In this document: positions 46,450 through 59,000 of the stretch, one piece after another
Position numbering within the stretch: position 1 is the stretch's first letter
How the letters are laid out: each line of letters opens with the position of its first letter
Source of the DNA: Loxodes magnus
Taxonomy: Eukaryota; Ciliophora; Karyorelictea; Loxodida; Loxodidae
Direction of reading: 5' to 3'
Assembly (NCBI GenBank): GCA_946699065.1
Contig: CAMPDV010001264.1
Coordinates: forward strand, 62,001-126,000
Length of the DNA: 64,000 nt
Program-made: the position numbers and the translations under genes
The notes under the pieces: model-generated
Told to the model about the DNA's origin: nothing
Seen by the model: the letters and a program-made list of their open reading frames with translations, nothing else
Database searches by the model: none

Positions 46450-49400
46450 GTAATAAGTAAGAAAAGAAGATAGACTTTCAGTTTCATTGAGTATGCTTTT
46501 AGAGTAATAAGTATTTAGAAAAGTGAAGAAGTAAAGTAAGAAAAGAAGATAGAATTTCAGTTTGATTGAGTATGCTTCGAGAAGTAATAAGTATTTAGAA
46601 AAGTGAAGAAGTAAAGTAAGAAAAGAAGATAGACTTTCAGTTTTAAGTAGTATAATTTTAGAGTAATAAGTATTTAGAAAAGTGAAGAAGTAAAGTAAGA
46701 AAATAAGATAGACTTTCAGTTTCATTGAGTATGCTTCGAGAAGTAATAAGTATTTAGAAAAGTGAAGAAGTAAAGTAAGAAAAGAAGATAGACTTTCAGT
46801 TTTAAGTAGTATAATTTTAGAGTAATAAGTATTTAGAAAAGTGAAGAAGTAAAGTAAGAAAAGAAGATAGAATTTCAGTTTGATTGAGTATGCTTCGAGA
46901 AGTATCAGTTTCATTGAGTATGCTTCGAGAAGTAATAAGTATTTAGAAAAGTGAAGAAGTAAAGTAAGAAAATAAGATAGAATTTCAGTTTCATTGAGTA
47001 TGCTTTTAAAGTAATAAGTATTTAGAAAAGTGAAGAAGTAAAGTAAGAAAATAAGATAGACTTTCAGTTTCATTGAGTATGCTTCGAGAAGTAATAAGTA
47101 TTTAGAAAAGTGAAGAAGTAAAGTAAGAAAAGAAGATAGACTTTCAGTTTCATTGAGTATGCTTTTAGAGTAATAAGTATTTATAAAAGTGAAGAAGTAA
47201 AGTAAGAAAAGAAGATAGAATTTCAGTTTTAAGGAGTATGCTTCGAGAAGTAATAAGTATTTAGAAAAGTGAAGAAGTAAAGTAAGAAAAGAAGATAGAC
47301 TTTCAGTTTCATTGAGTATGCTTTTAGAGTAATAAGTATTTAGAAAAGTGAAGAAGTAAAGTAAGAAAAGAAGATAGACTTTCAGTTTTAAGGAGTATGC
47401 TTTGAGAAGTGAAGAAGTAAAGTAAGAAAATAAGATAGACTTTCAGTTTCATTGAGTATGCTTTTAGAGTAATAAGTATTTAGAAAAGTGAAGAAGTAAA
47501 GTAAGAAAAGAAGATAGACTTTCAGTTTTAAGGAGTATGCTTTTAGAGTAATAAGTATTTAGAAAAGTGAAGAAGTAAAGTAAGAAAATAAGATAGACTT
47601 TCAGTTTTAAGGAGTATGCTTTTAGAGTAATAAGTATTTAGAAAAGTGAAGAAGTAAAGTAAGAAAATAAGATAGACTTTCAGTTTCATTGAGTATGCTT
47701 TTAGAGTAATAAGTATTTAGAAAAGTGAAGAAGTAAAGTAAGAAAAGAAGATAGACTTTCAGTTTCATTGAGTATGCTTCGAGAAGTAATAAGTATTTAG
47801 AAAAGTGAAGAAGTAAAGTAAGAAAATAAGATAGACTTTCAGTTTCATTGAGTATGCTTTTAGAGTAATAAGTATTTAGAAAAGTGAAGAAGTAAAGTAA
47901 GAAAAGAAGATAGACTTTCAGTTTTAAGGAGTATGCTTTTAGAGTAATAAGTATTTAGAAAAGTGAAGAAGTAAAGTAAGAAAAGAAGATAGACTTTCAG
48001 TTTTAAGGAGTATGCTTTAGAGTAATAAGTATTTAGAAAAGTGAAGAAGTAAAGTAAGAAAAGAAGATAGACTTTCAGTTTCATTGAGTATGCTTTTAGA
48101 GTAATAAGTATTTAGAAAAGTGAAGAAGTAAAGTAAGAAAATAAGATAGACTTTCAGTTTCATTGAGTAAGAAGTAAAGTAAGAAAAGAAGATAGACTTT
48201 CAGTTTTAAGTAGTATGATTTTAGAGTAATAAGTATTTAGAAAAGTGAAGAAGTAAATTCTATCTTCTTTCTTACTTTACTTCTTCACTTTTCTAAATAC
48301 TTATTACTCTAAAATCATACTACTTAAAACTGAAAGTCTATCTTCTTTTCTTACTTTACTTCTTACTCAATGAAACTGAAAGTCTATCTTATTTTCTTAC
48401 TTTACTTCTTCACTTTTCTAAATACTTATTACTCTAAAAGCATACTCAATGAAACTGAAAGTCTATCTTCTTTTCTTACTTTACTTCTTCACTTTTCTAA
48501 ATACTTATTACTCTAAAAGCATACTCCTTAAAACTGAAAGTCTATCTTCTTTTCTTACTTTACTTCTTCACTTTTCTAAATACTTATTACTCTAAAAGCA
48601 TACTCCTTAAAACTGAAAGTCTATCTTCTTTTCTTACTTTACTTCTTCACTTTTCTAAATACTTATTACTCTAAAAGCATACTCAATGAAACTGAAAGTC
48701 TATCTTATTTTCTTACTTTACTTCTTCACTTTTCTAAATACTTATTACTTCTCGAAGCATACTCAATGAAACTGAAAGTCTATCTTCTTTTCTTACTTTA
48801 CTTCGTTCACTTTTCTAAATACTTATTACTCTAAAAGCATACTCAATGAAACTGAAAGGTCTATCTTATTTTCTTACTTTACTTCTTCACTTTTCTAAAT
48901 ACTTATTACTCTAAAAGCATACTCCTTAAAACTGAAAGTCTATCTTATTTTCTTACTTTACTTCTTCACTTTTCTAAATACTTATTACTCTAAAAGCATA
49001 CTCCTTAAAACTGAAAGTCTATCTTCTTTTCTTACTTTACTTCTTCACTTTTCTAAATACTTATTACTCTAAAAGCATACTCAATGAAACTGAAAGTCTA
49101 TCTTATTTTCTTACTTTACTTCTTCACTTCTCAAAGCATACTCCTTAAAACTGAAAGTCTATCTTCTTTTCTTACTTTACTTCTTCACTTTTCTAAATAC
49201 TTATTACTCTAAAAGCATACTCAATGAAACTGAAAGTCTATCTTCTTTTCTTACGTTACTTCTTCACTTTTCTAAATACTTATTACTTCTCGAAGCATAC
49301 TCCTTAAAACTGAAATTCTATCTTCGTTTCTTACTTTACTTCTTCACTTTTATAAATACTTATTACTCTAAAAGCATACTCAATGAAACTGAAAGTCTAT

Positions 49401-50090
49401 CTTCTTTCTTACTTTACTTCTTCACTTTTCTAAATACTTATTACTTCTCGAAGCATACTCAATGAAACTGAAAGTCTATCTTATTTTCTTACTTTACTTC
49501 TTCACTTTTCTAAATACTTATTACTTTAAAAGCATACTCAATGAAACTGAAATTCTATCTTATTTTCTTACTTTACTTCTTCACTTTTCTAAATACTTAT
49601 TACTTCTCGAAGCATACTCAATGAAACTGATACTTCTCGAAGCATACTCAATCAAACTGAAATTCTATCTTCTTTTCTTACTTTACTTCTTCACTTTTCT
49701 AAATACTTATTACTCTAAAATTATACTACTTAAAACTGAAAGTCTATCTTCTTTTCTTACTTTACTTCTTCACTTTTCTAAATACTTATTACTTCTCGAA
49801 GCATACTCAATGAAACTGAAAGTCTATCTTATTTTCTTACTTTACTTCTTCACTTTTCTAATACTTATTACTCTAAAATTATACTACTTAAAACTGAAAG
49901 TCTATCTTCTTTTCTTACTTTACTTCTTCACTTTTCTAAATACTTATTACTTCTCGAAGCATACTCAATCAAACTGAAATTCTATCTTCTTTTCTTACTT
50001 TACTTCTTCACTTTTCTAAATACTTATTACTCTAAAAGCATACTCAATGAAACTGAAAGTCTATCTTCTTTTCTTACTTATTACTTCTCG
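46450..50090. repeat. Large palindrome at the array's orientation switch
   Basis: The arms mirror unit type by unit type around an 18-bp spacer. Deleted or fused units serve as markers: 48168/48365 (both ~98 from the centre at 48266.5), 47405/49130, 46902/49630 and 46455/50085. Beyond about 1.8 kb the order of unit types no longer matches. The right arm has extra single-base changes such as cttcgttcac near 48803. Confidence 0.8.
48258..48275. other. 18-bp asymmetric spacer at the palindrome centre
   Basis: The bases ttctatcttctttcttac separate gaagaagtaaa (ending 48257) from tttacttcttc (starting 48276). The spacer is itself satellite sequence in the inverted orientation, lacking one T relative to the usual cttcttttcttac. 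Confidence 0.8.
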
Positions 50091-53000
50091 AAGCATACTC
50101 AATGAAACTGAAAGTCTATCTTCTTTTCTTACTTTACTTCTTCACTTTTCTAAATACTTATTACTTCTCGAAGCATACTCAATGAAACTGAAAGTCTATC
50201 TTCTTTTCTTACTTTACTTCTTCACTTTTCTAAATACTTATTACTTCTCGAAGCATACTCCTTAAAACTGAAAGTCTATCTTCTTTTCTTACTTTACTTC
50301 TTCACTTTCTAAATACTTATTACTTCTCGAAGCATACTCCTTAAAACTGAAAGTCTATCTTCTTTTCTTACTTTACTTCTTCACTTTTCTAAATACTTAT
50401 TACTTCTCGAAGCATACTCAATGAAACTGAAAGTCTATCTTCTTTTCTTACTTTACTTCTTCACTTTTCTAAATACTTATTACTTCTCGAAGCATACTCA
50501 ATGAAACTGAAATTCTATCTTCTTTCTTACTTTACTTCTTCACTTTTCTAAATACTTATTACTCTAAAAGCATACTCCTTAAAACTGAAAGTCTATCTTC
50601 TTTTCTTACTTTACTTCTTCACTTTTCTAATACTTATTACTTCTCGAAGCATACTCAATGAAACTGAAAGTCTATCTTCTTTTCTTACTTTACTTCTTCA
50701 CTTTTCTAAATACTTATTACTCTAAAAGCATACTCAATCAAACTGAAATTCTATCTTCTTTCTTACTTTACTTCTTCACTTTTCTAAATACTTATTACTC
50801 TAAATCATACTACTTAAAACTGAAAGTCTATCTTCTTTTCTTACTTTACTTCTTCACTTTTCTAAATACTTATTACTCTAAAAGCATACTACTTAAAACT
50901 GAAATTCTATCTTCTTTTCTTACTTTACTTCTTCACTTTTCTAAATACTTATTACTCTAAAAGCATACTACTTAAAACTGAAATTCTATCTTCTGTTCTT
51001 ACTTTACTTCTTCACTTTTCTAAATACTTATTACTTCTCGAAGCATACTCAATCAAACTGAAAGTCTATCTTCTTTTCTTACTTTACTTCTTCACTTTTC
51101 TAAATACTTATTACTTCTCGAAGCATACTCAATGAAACTGAAATTCTATCTTCTTTCTTACTTTACTTCTTCACTTTTCTAAATACTTATTACTTCTCGA
51201 AGCATACTCAATGAAACTGAAATTCTATCTTCTTTTCTTACTTTACTTCTTCACTTTTCTAAATACTTATTACTTCTCGAAGCATACTCAATGAAACTGA
51301 AAGTCTATCTTATTTTCTTACTTTACTTCTTCACTTTTCTAAATACTTATTACTCTAAAAGCATACTCAATGAAACTGAAAGTCTATCTTATTTTCTTAC
51401 TTTACTTCTTCACTTTTCTAAATACTTATTACTTCTCAAAGCATACTCAATGAAACTGAAAGTCTATCTTCTTTTCTTACTTTACTTCTTCACTTTTCTA
51501 AATACTTATTACTCTAAAAGCATACTCCTTAAAACTGAAAGTCTATCTTCTTTTCTTACTTTACTTCTTCACTTTTCTAAATACTTATTACTCTAAAAGC
51601 ATACTCAATGAAACTGAAAGTCTATCTTATTTTCTTACTTTACTTCTTCACTTTTCTAAATACTTATTACTTCTCGAAGCATACTCAATGAAACTGAAAG
51701 TCTATCTTCTTTTCTTACTTTACTTCTTCACTTTTCTAAATACTTATTACTCTAAAATCATACTACTTAAAACTGAAAGTCTATCTTCTTTTCTTACTTT
51801 ACTTCTTCACTTTTCTAAATACTTATTACTTCTCGAAGCATACTCAATGAAACTGAAAGTCTATCTTATTTTCTTACTTTACTTCTTCACTTTTCTAAAT
51901 ACTTATTACTCTAAAAGCATACTCAATGAAACTGAAAGTCTATCTTCTTTTCTTACTTTACTTCTTCACTTTTCTAATACTTATTACTCTAAAAGCATAC
52001 TCCTTAAAACTGAAAGTCTATCTTCTTTTCTTACTTTACTTCTTCACTTTTCTAAATACTTATTACTCTAAAAGCATACTCCTTAAAACTGAAAGTCTAT
52101 CTTCTTTTCTTACTTTACTTCTTCACTTTTCTAAATACTTATTACTCTAAAAGCATACTCAATGAAACTGAAAGTCTATCTTATTTTCTTACTTTACTTC
52201 TTCACTTTTCTAAATACTTATTACTTCTCGAAGCATACTCAATGAAACTGAAAGTCTATCTCTTTTCTTACTTTACTTCTTCACTTTTCTAAATACTTAT
52301 TACTCTAAAAGCATACTCAATGAAACTGAAAGTCTATCTTATTTTCTTACTTTACTTCTTCACTTTTCTAAATACTTATTACTCTAAAAGCATACTCCTT
52401 AAAACTGAAAGTCTATCTTCTTTTCTTACTTTACTTCTTCACTTTTCTAAATACTTATTACTCTAAAAGCATACTCCTTAAAACTGAAAGTCTATCTTCT
52501 TTTCTTACTTTACTTCTTCACTTTCTAAATACTTATTACTCTAAAAGCATACTCAATGAAACTGAAAGTCTATCTTATTTTCTTACTTTACTTCTTCACT
52601 TTTCTAAATACTTATTACTTCTCGAAGCATACTCAATGAAACTGAAAGTCTATCTTCTTTTCTTACTTTACTTCTTCACTTTTCTAAATACTTATTACTC
52701 TAAAAGCATACTCCTTAAACTGAAAGTCTATCTTCTTTTCTTACTTTACTTCTTCACTTTTCTAAATACTTATTACTCTAAAAGCATACTCAATGAAACT
52801 GAAATTCTATCTTCTTTTCTTACTTTACTTCTTCACTTTTCTAAATACTTATTACTCTAAAAGCATACTCAATGAAACTGAAATTCTATCTTCTTTTCTT
52901 ACTTTACTTCTTCACTTTTCTCAATACTTATTACTTCTCGAAGCATACTCAATGAAACTGAAAGTCTATCTTCTTTTCTTACTTTACTTCTTCACTTTTC

Positions 53001-56000
53001 TAAATACTTATTACTCTAAAAGCATACTCCTTAAAACTGAAAGTCTATCTTCTTTTCTTACTTTACTTCTTCACTTTTCTAAATACTTATTACTTCTCAA
53101 ATCATACTCAATGAAACTGAAATTCTATCTTATTTTCTTACTTTACTTCTTCACTTTTCTAAATACTTATTACTCTAAAAGCATACTACTTAAAACTGAA
53201 AGTCTATCTTCTTTTCTTACTTTACTTCTTCACTTTTCTAAATACTTATTACTTCTCGAAGCATACTCAATGAAACTGAAAGTCTATCTTATTTTCTTAC
53301 TTTACTTCTTCACTTTTCTAAATACTTATTACTCTAAAAGCATACTCCTTAAAACTGAAAGTCTATCTTCTTTTCTTACTTTACTTCTTCACTTTTCTAA
53401 ATACTTATTACTCTAAAAGCATACTCAATGAAACTGAAAGTCTATCTTCTTTTCTTACTTTACTTCTTCACTTTTCTAAATACTTATTACTTCTCGAAGC
53501 ATACTCAATGAAACTGAAAGTCTATCTTATTTTCTTACTTTACTTCTTCACTTTTCTAAATACTTATTACTCTAAAAGCATACTCCTTAAAACTGAAAGT
53601 CTATCTTCTTTTCTTACTTTACTTCTTCACTTTTCTAAATACTTATTACTCTAAAAGCATACTCAATGAAACTGAAATTCTATCTTATTTTCTTACTTTA
53701 CTTCTTCACTTTTCTAAATACTTATTACTTTAAAAGCATACTCAATGAAACTGAAATTCTATCTTCTTTCTTACTTTACTTCTTCACTTTTCTAAATACT
53801 TATTACTCTAAAATCATACTACTTAAAACTGAAATTCTATCTTCTTTCTTACTTTACTTCTTCACTTTTCTAAATACTTATTACTCTAAAAGCATACTCC
53901 TTAAAACTGAAAGTCTATCTTCTTTTCTTACTTTACTTCTTCACTTTTCTAAATACTTATTACTTCTCGAAGCATACTCAATGAAACTGAAATTCTATCT
54001 TCTTTTCTTACTTTACTTCTTCACTTTTCTAAATACTTATTACTTCTCGAAGCATACTCAATGAAACGGAAAGTCTATCTTCTTTTCTTACTTTACTTCT
54101 TCACTTTTCTAAATACTTATTACTTCTCGAAGCATACTCAATGAAACTGAAATTCTATCTTCTTTTCTTACTTTACTTCTTCACTTTTCTAAATACTTAT
54201 TACTTCTCGAAGCATACTCCTTAAAACTGAAAGTCTATCTTATTTTCTTACTTTACTTCTTCACTTTTCTAAATACTTATTACTTCTAAAAGCATACTCA
54301 ATGAAACTGAAATTCTATCTTCTTTTCTTACTTTACTTCTTCACTTTTCTAAATACTTATTACTTCTAAAAGCATACTCCTTAAAACTGAAAGTCTATCT
54401 TATTTTCTTACTTTACTTCTTCACTTTTCTAAATACTTATTACTCTAGCATACTCAATGAAACTGAAAGCATACTCAATCAAACTGAAAGTCTATCTTCT
54501 TTTCTTACTTTACTTCTTCACTTTTCTAAATACTTATTACTTCTCGAAGCATACTCAATGAAACTGAAATTCTATCTTCTTTTCTTACTTTACTTCTTCA
54601 CTTTTCTAAATACTTATTACTTCTAAAAGCATACTCAATGAAACTGAAATTCTATCGTCTTTTCTTACTTTACTTCTTCACTTTTCTAAATACTTATTAC
54701 TCTAAAAGCATACTCAATCAAACTGAAATTCTATCTTCTTTTCTTACTTTACTTCTTCACTTTTCTAAATACTTATTACTCTAAAAGCATACTCCTTAAA
54801 ACTGAAAGTCTATCTTATTTTCTTACTTTACTTCTTCACTTTTCTAAATACTTATTACTCTAGCATGCTCAATGAAACTTCTATCTTATTTTCTTACTTT
54901 ACTTCTTCACTTTTCTAAATACTTATTACTTCTCGAAGCATACTCAATGAAACTGAAATTCTATCTTATTTTCTTACTTTACTTCTTCACTTTTCTAAAT
55001 ACTTATTACTTCTCGAAGCATACTCCTTAAAACTGAAAGTCTATCTTCTTTTCTTACTTTACTTCTTCACTTTTCTAAATACTTATTACTTAGCATACTC
55101 AATGAAACTGAAAGTCTATCTTACTACTTTACTTCTTCATCTAAATACTTATTACTCGAAGCATACTCAATGAAACTGTCTATCTTCTTTTCTTACTTTA
55201 CTTCTTCACTTTTCTAAATACTTATTACTCTAAAAGCATACTCCTTAAAACTGAAAGTCTATCTTCTTTTCTTACTTTACTTCTTCACTTTTCTAAATAC
55301 TTATTACTCTAAAATCATACTACAATGAAACTGAAATTCTATCTTATTTTCTTACTTTACTTCTTCACTTTTCTTAATACTTATTACTTCTCAAAGCATA
55401 CTCAATAAAACTGAAATTCTATCTTCTTTTCTTACTTTACTTCTTCACTTTTCTAAATACTTATTACTTCTAAAAGCATACTCCTTAAAACTGAAAGTCT
55501 ATCTTCTTTTCTTACTTTACTTCTTCACTTTTCTAAATACTTATTACTCTAAAAGCATACTCAATAAAACTGAAAGTCTATCTTCTTTTCTTACTTTACT
55601 TCTTCACTTTTCTAAATACTTATTACTTCTAAAAGCATACTCAATGAAACTGAAAGTCTATCTTCTTTTCTTACTTTACTTCTTCACTTTTCTAAATACT
55701 TATTACTTCTCGAAGCATACTCAATGAAACTGAAATTCTATCTTCTTTTCTTACTTTACTTCTTCACTTTTCTAAATACTTATTACTTCTCGAAGCATAC
55801 TCCTTGAAACTGAAAGTCTATCTTCTTTTCTTACTTTACTTCTTCACTTTTCTAAATACTTATTACTTCTCGAAGCATACTCAATGAAACTGAAAGTCTA
55901 TCTTCTTTTCTTACTTTACTTCTTCACTTTTCTAAATACTTATTACTTCTCGAAGCATACTCAATGAAACTGAAAGTCTATCTTATTTTCTTACTTTACT

Positions 56001-59000
56001 TCTTCACTTTTCTAAATACTTATTACTTCTCGAAGCATACTCAATGAAACTGAAAGTCTATCTTCTTTTCTTACTTTACTTCTTCACTTTTCTAAATACT
56101 TATTACTTCTAAAAGCATACTCAATGAAACTGAAATTCTATCTTCTTTTCTTACTTTACTTCTTCACTTTTCTAAATACTTATTACTTCTAAAAGCATAC
56201 TCAATGAAACTGAAATTCTATCTTCTTTTCTTACTTTACTTCTTCACTTTTATAAATACTTATTACTCTAAAAGCATACTCCTTAAAACTGAAAGTCTAT
56301 CTTCTTTTCTTACTTTACTTCTTCACTTTTCTAAATACTTATTACTTCTAAAAGCATACTCAATGAAACTGAAAGTCTATCTTATTTTCTTACTTTACTT
56401 CTTCACTTTTCTAAATACTTATTACTCTAAAAGCATACTACTTAAAACTGAAACTGAAATTCTATCTTCTTTTCTTACTTTACTTCTTCACTTTTCTAAA
56501 TACTTATTACTTCTCGAAGCATACTCAATGAAACTGAAAGTCTATCTTCTTTTCTTACTTTACTTCTTCACTTTTCTAAATACTTATTACTTCTAAAAGC
56601 ATACTCCTTAAAACTGAAAGTCTATCTTCTTTTCTTACTTTACTTCTTCACTTTTCTAAATACTTATTACTTCTAAAAGCATACTCAATAAAACTGAAAG
56701 TCTATCTTCTTTTCTTACTTTACTTCTTCACTTTTCTAAATACTTATTACTTCTCGAAGCATACTCAATGAAACTGAAAGTCTATCTTCTTTTCTTACTT
56801 TACTTCTTCACTTTTCTAAATACTTATTACTTCTCGAAGCATACTCAATGAAACTGAAAGTCTATCTTCTTTTCTTACTTTACTTCTTCACTTTTCTAAA
56901 TACTTATTACTTCTAAAAGCATACTCAATGAAACTGAAATTCTATCTTCTTTTCTTACTTTACTTCTTCACTTTTCTAAATACTTATTACTTCTCAAAGC
57001 ATACTCAATCAAACTGAAAGTCTATCTTCTTTTCTTACTTTACTTCTTCACTTTTCTAAATACTTATTACTTCTCGAAGCATACTCAATGAAACTGAAAT
57101 TCTATCTTCTTTTCTTACTTTACTTCTTCACTTTTCTAAATACTTATTACTTCTCGAAGCATACTCCTTAAAACTGAAAGTCTATCTTCTTTTCTTACTT
57201 TACTTCTTCACTTTTCTAAATACTTATTACTTCTCGAAGCATACTCAATCAAACTGAAAGTCTATCTTCTTTTCTTACTTTACTTCTTCACTTTTCTAAA
57301 TACTTATTACTTCTCGAAGCATACTCAATGAAACTGAAATTCTATCTTCTTTTCTTACTTTACTTCTTCACTTTTCTAAATACTTATTACTTCTCGAAGC
57401 ATACTCCTTAAAACTGAAAGTCTATCTTATTTTCTTACTTTACTTCTTCACTTTTCTAAATACTTATTACTTCTCGAAGCATACTCAATCAAACTGAAAG
57501 TCTATCTTATTTTCTTACTTTACTTCTTCACTTTTCTAAATACTTATTACTTCTCGAAGCATACTCAATGAAACTGAAATTCTATCTTCTTTTCTTACTT
57601 TACTTCTTCACTTTTCTAAATACTTATTACTTCTCGAAGCATACTCAATGAAACTGAAAGTCTATCTTCTTTTCTTACTTTACTTCTTCACTTTTCTAAA
57701 TACTTATTACTCTAAAAGCATACTACTTATTACTTCTCGAAATACTCAATGAAACTGAAATTCTATCTTCTTTTCTTACTTTACTTCTTCACTTTTCTAA
57801 ATACTTATTACTCTAAAAGCATACTCAATGAAACTGAAATTCTATCTTATTTTCTTACTTTACTTCTTCACTTTTCTAAATACTTATTACTCTAAAAGCA
57901 TACTCAATGAAACTGAAATTCTATCTTCTTTTCTTACTTTACTTCTTCACTTTTCTAAATACTTATTACTTCTCATACTCAATAAAACTGAAAGTCTATC
58001 TTATTTTCTTACTTTACTTCTTCACTTTTCTAAATACTTATTACTCTAAAAGCATACTCCTTAAAACTGAAAGTCTATCTTCTTTTCTTACTTTACTTCT
58101 TCACTTTTCTAAATACTTATTACTCTAAAAGCATACTCAATGAAACTGAAATTCTATCTTCTTTTCTTACTTTACTTCTTCACTTTTCTAAATACTTATT
58201 ACTTCTCGAAGCATACTCTTATTACTTCTCGAAGCATACTCCTTAAAACTGAAAGTCTATCTTCTTTTCTTACTTTACTTCTTCACTTTTCTAAATACTT
58301 ATTACTTCTCGAAGCATACTCAATGAAACTGAAATTCTATCTTCTTTTCTTACTTTACTTCTTCACTTTTCTAAATACTTATTACTCTAAAAGCATACTC
58401 CTTAAAACTGAAAGTCTATCTTCTTTTCTTACTTTACTTCTTCACTTTTCTAAATACTTATTACTCTAAAAGCATACTCAATGAAACTGAAAGTCTATCT
58501 TATTTTCTTACTTTACTTCTTCACTTTTCTAAATACTTATTACTTCTCGAAGCATACTCAATGAAACTGAAAGTCTATCTTCTTTTCTTACTTTACTTCT
58601 TCACTTTTCTAAATACTTATTACTTCTCGAAGCATACTCAATGAAACTGAAATTCTATCTTCTTTTCTTACTTTACTTCTTCACTTTTCTAAATACTTAT
58701 TACTCTAAAAGCATACTCAATGAAACTGAAAGTCTATCTTCTTTTCTTACTTTACTTCTTCACTTTTCTAAATACTTATTACTTCTCGAAGCATACTCAA
58801 TGAAACTGAAATTCTATCTTCTTTTCTTACTTTACTTCTTCACTTTTCTAAATACTTATTACTTCTCGAAGCATACTCAATGAAACGGAAAGTCTATCTT
58901 CTTTTCTTACTTTACTTCTTCACTTTTCTAAATACTTATTACTTCTCGAAGCATACTCAATGAAACTGAAATTCTATCTTCTTTTCTTACTTTACTTCTT

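Larger units (their letters stand above)
14398..48257 (+). repeat. 79/80-bp satellite array, forward orientation (~33.9 kb, roughly 420 units)
   Basis: Each unit has a nearly fixed core, aataagtatttagaaaagtg followed by aagaagtaaagtaagaaaa, and a variable remainder. The unit is 80 bp when it carries cttcgagaagt and 79 bp when it carries cttttagagt. Variation is confined to a few sites: G or T in aaaaGaaga; A or C in gaAtttc; the linker cattgag, gattgag, taaggag, taagtag or aggt; and the cgagaag, ttagag or tgagaag block. The core is strongly purine-biased on this strand. Open frames on the minus strand (Leu/Phe/Tyr-rich peptides) arise because three units total about 239-240 bp; they are not genes. 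Function is unknown; centromeric, subtelomeric or germline-limited satellite are all possible. Confidence 0.95.

Noticed and set aside
14398..48257. CRISPR array
   Set aside because: No unique spacers between repeats; the variable segments are a small set of recurring alleles, and the genome is eukaryotic.
48258..48275. Telomere or chromosome end at the switch point
   Set aside because: The spacer is ordinary satellite sequence; no G/C-rich telomeric repeat of ciliate type is present.
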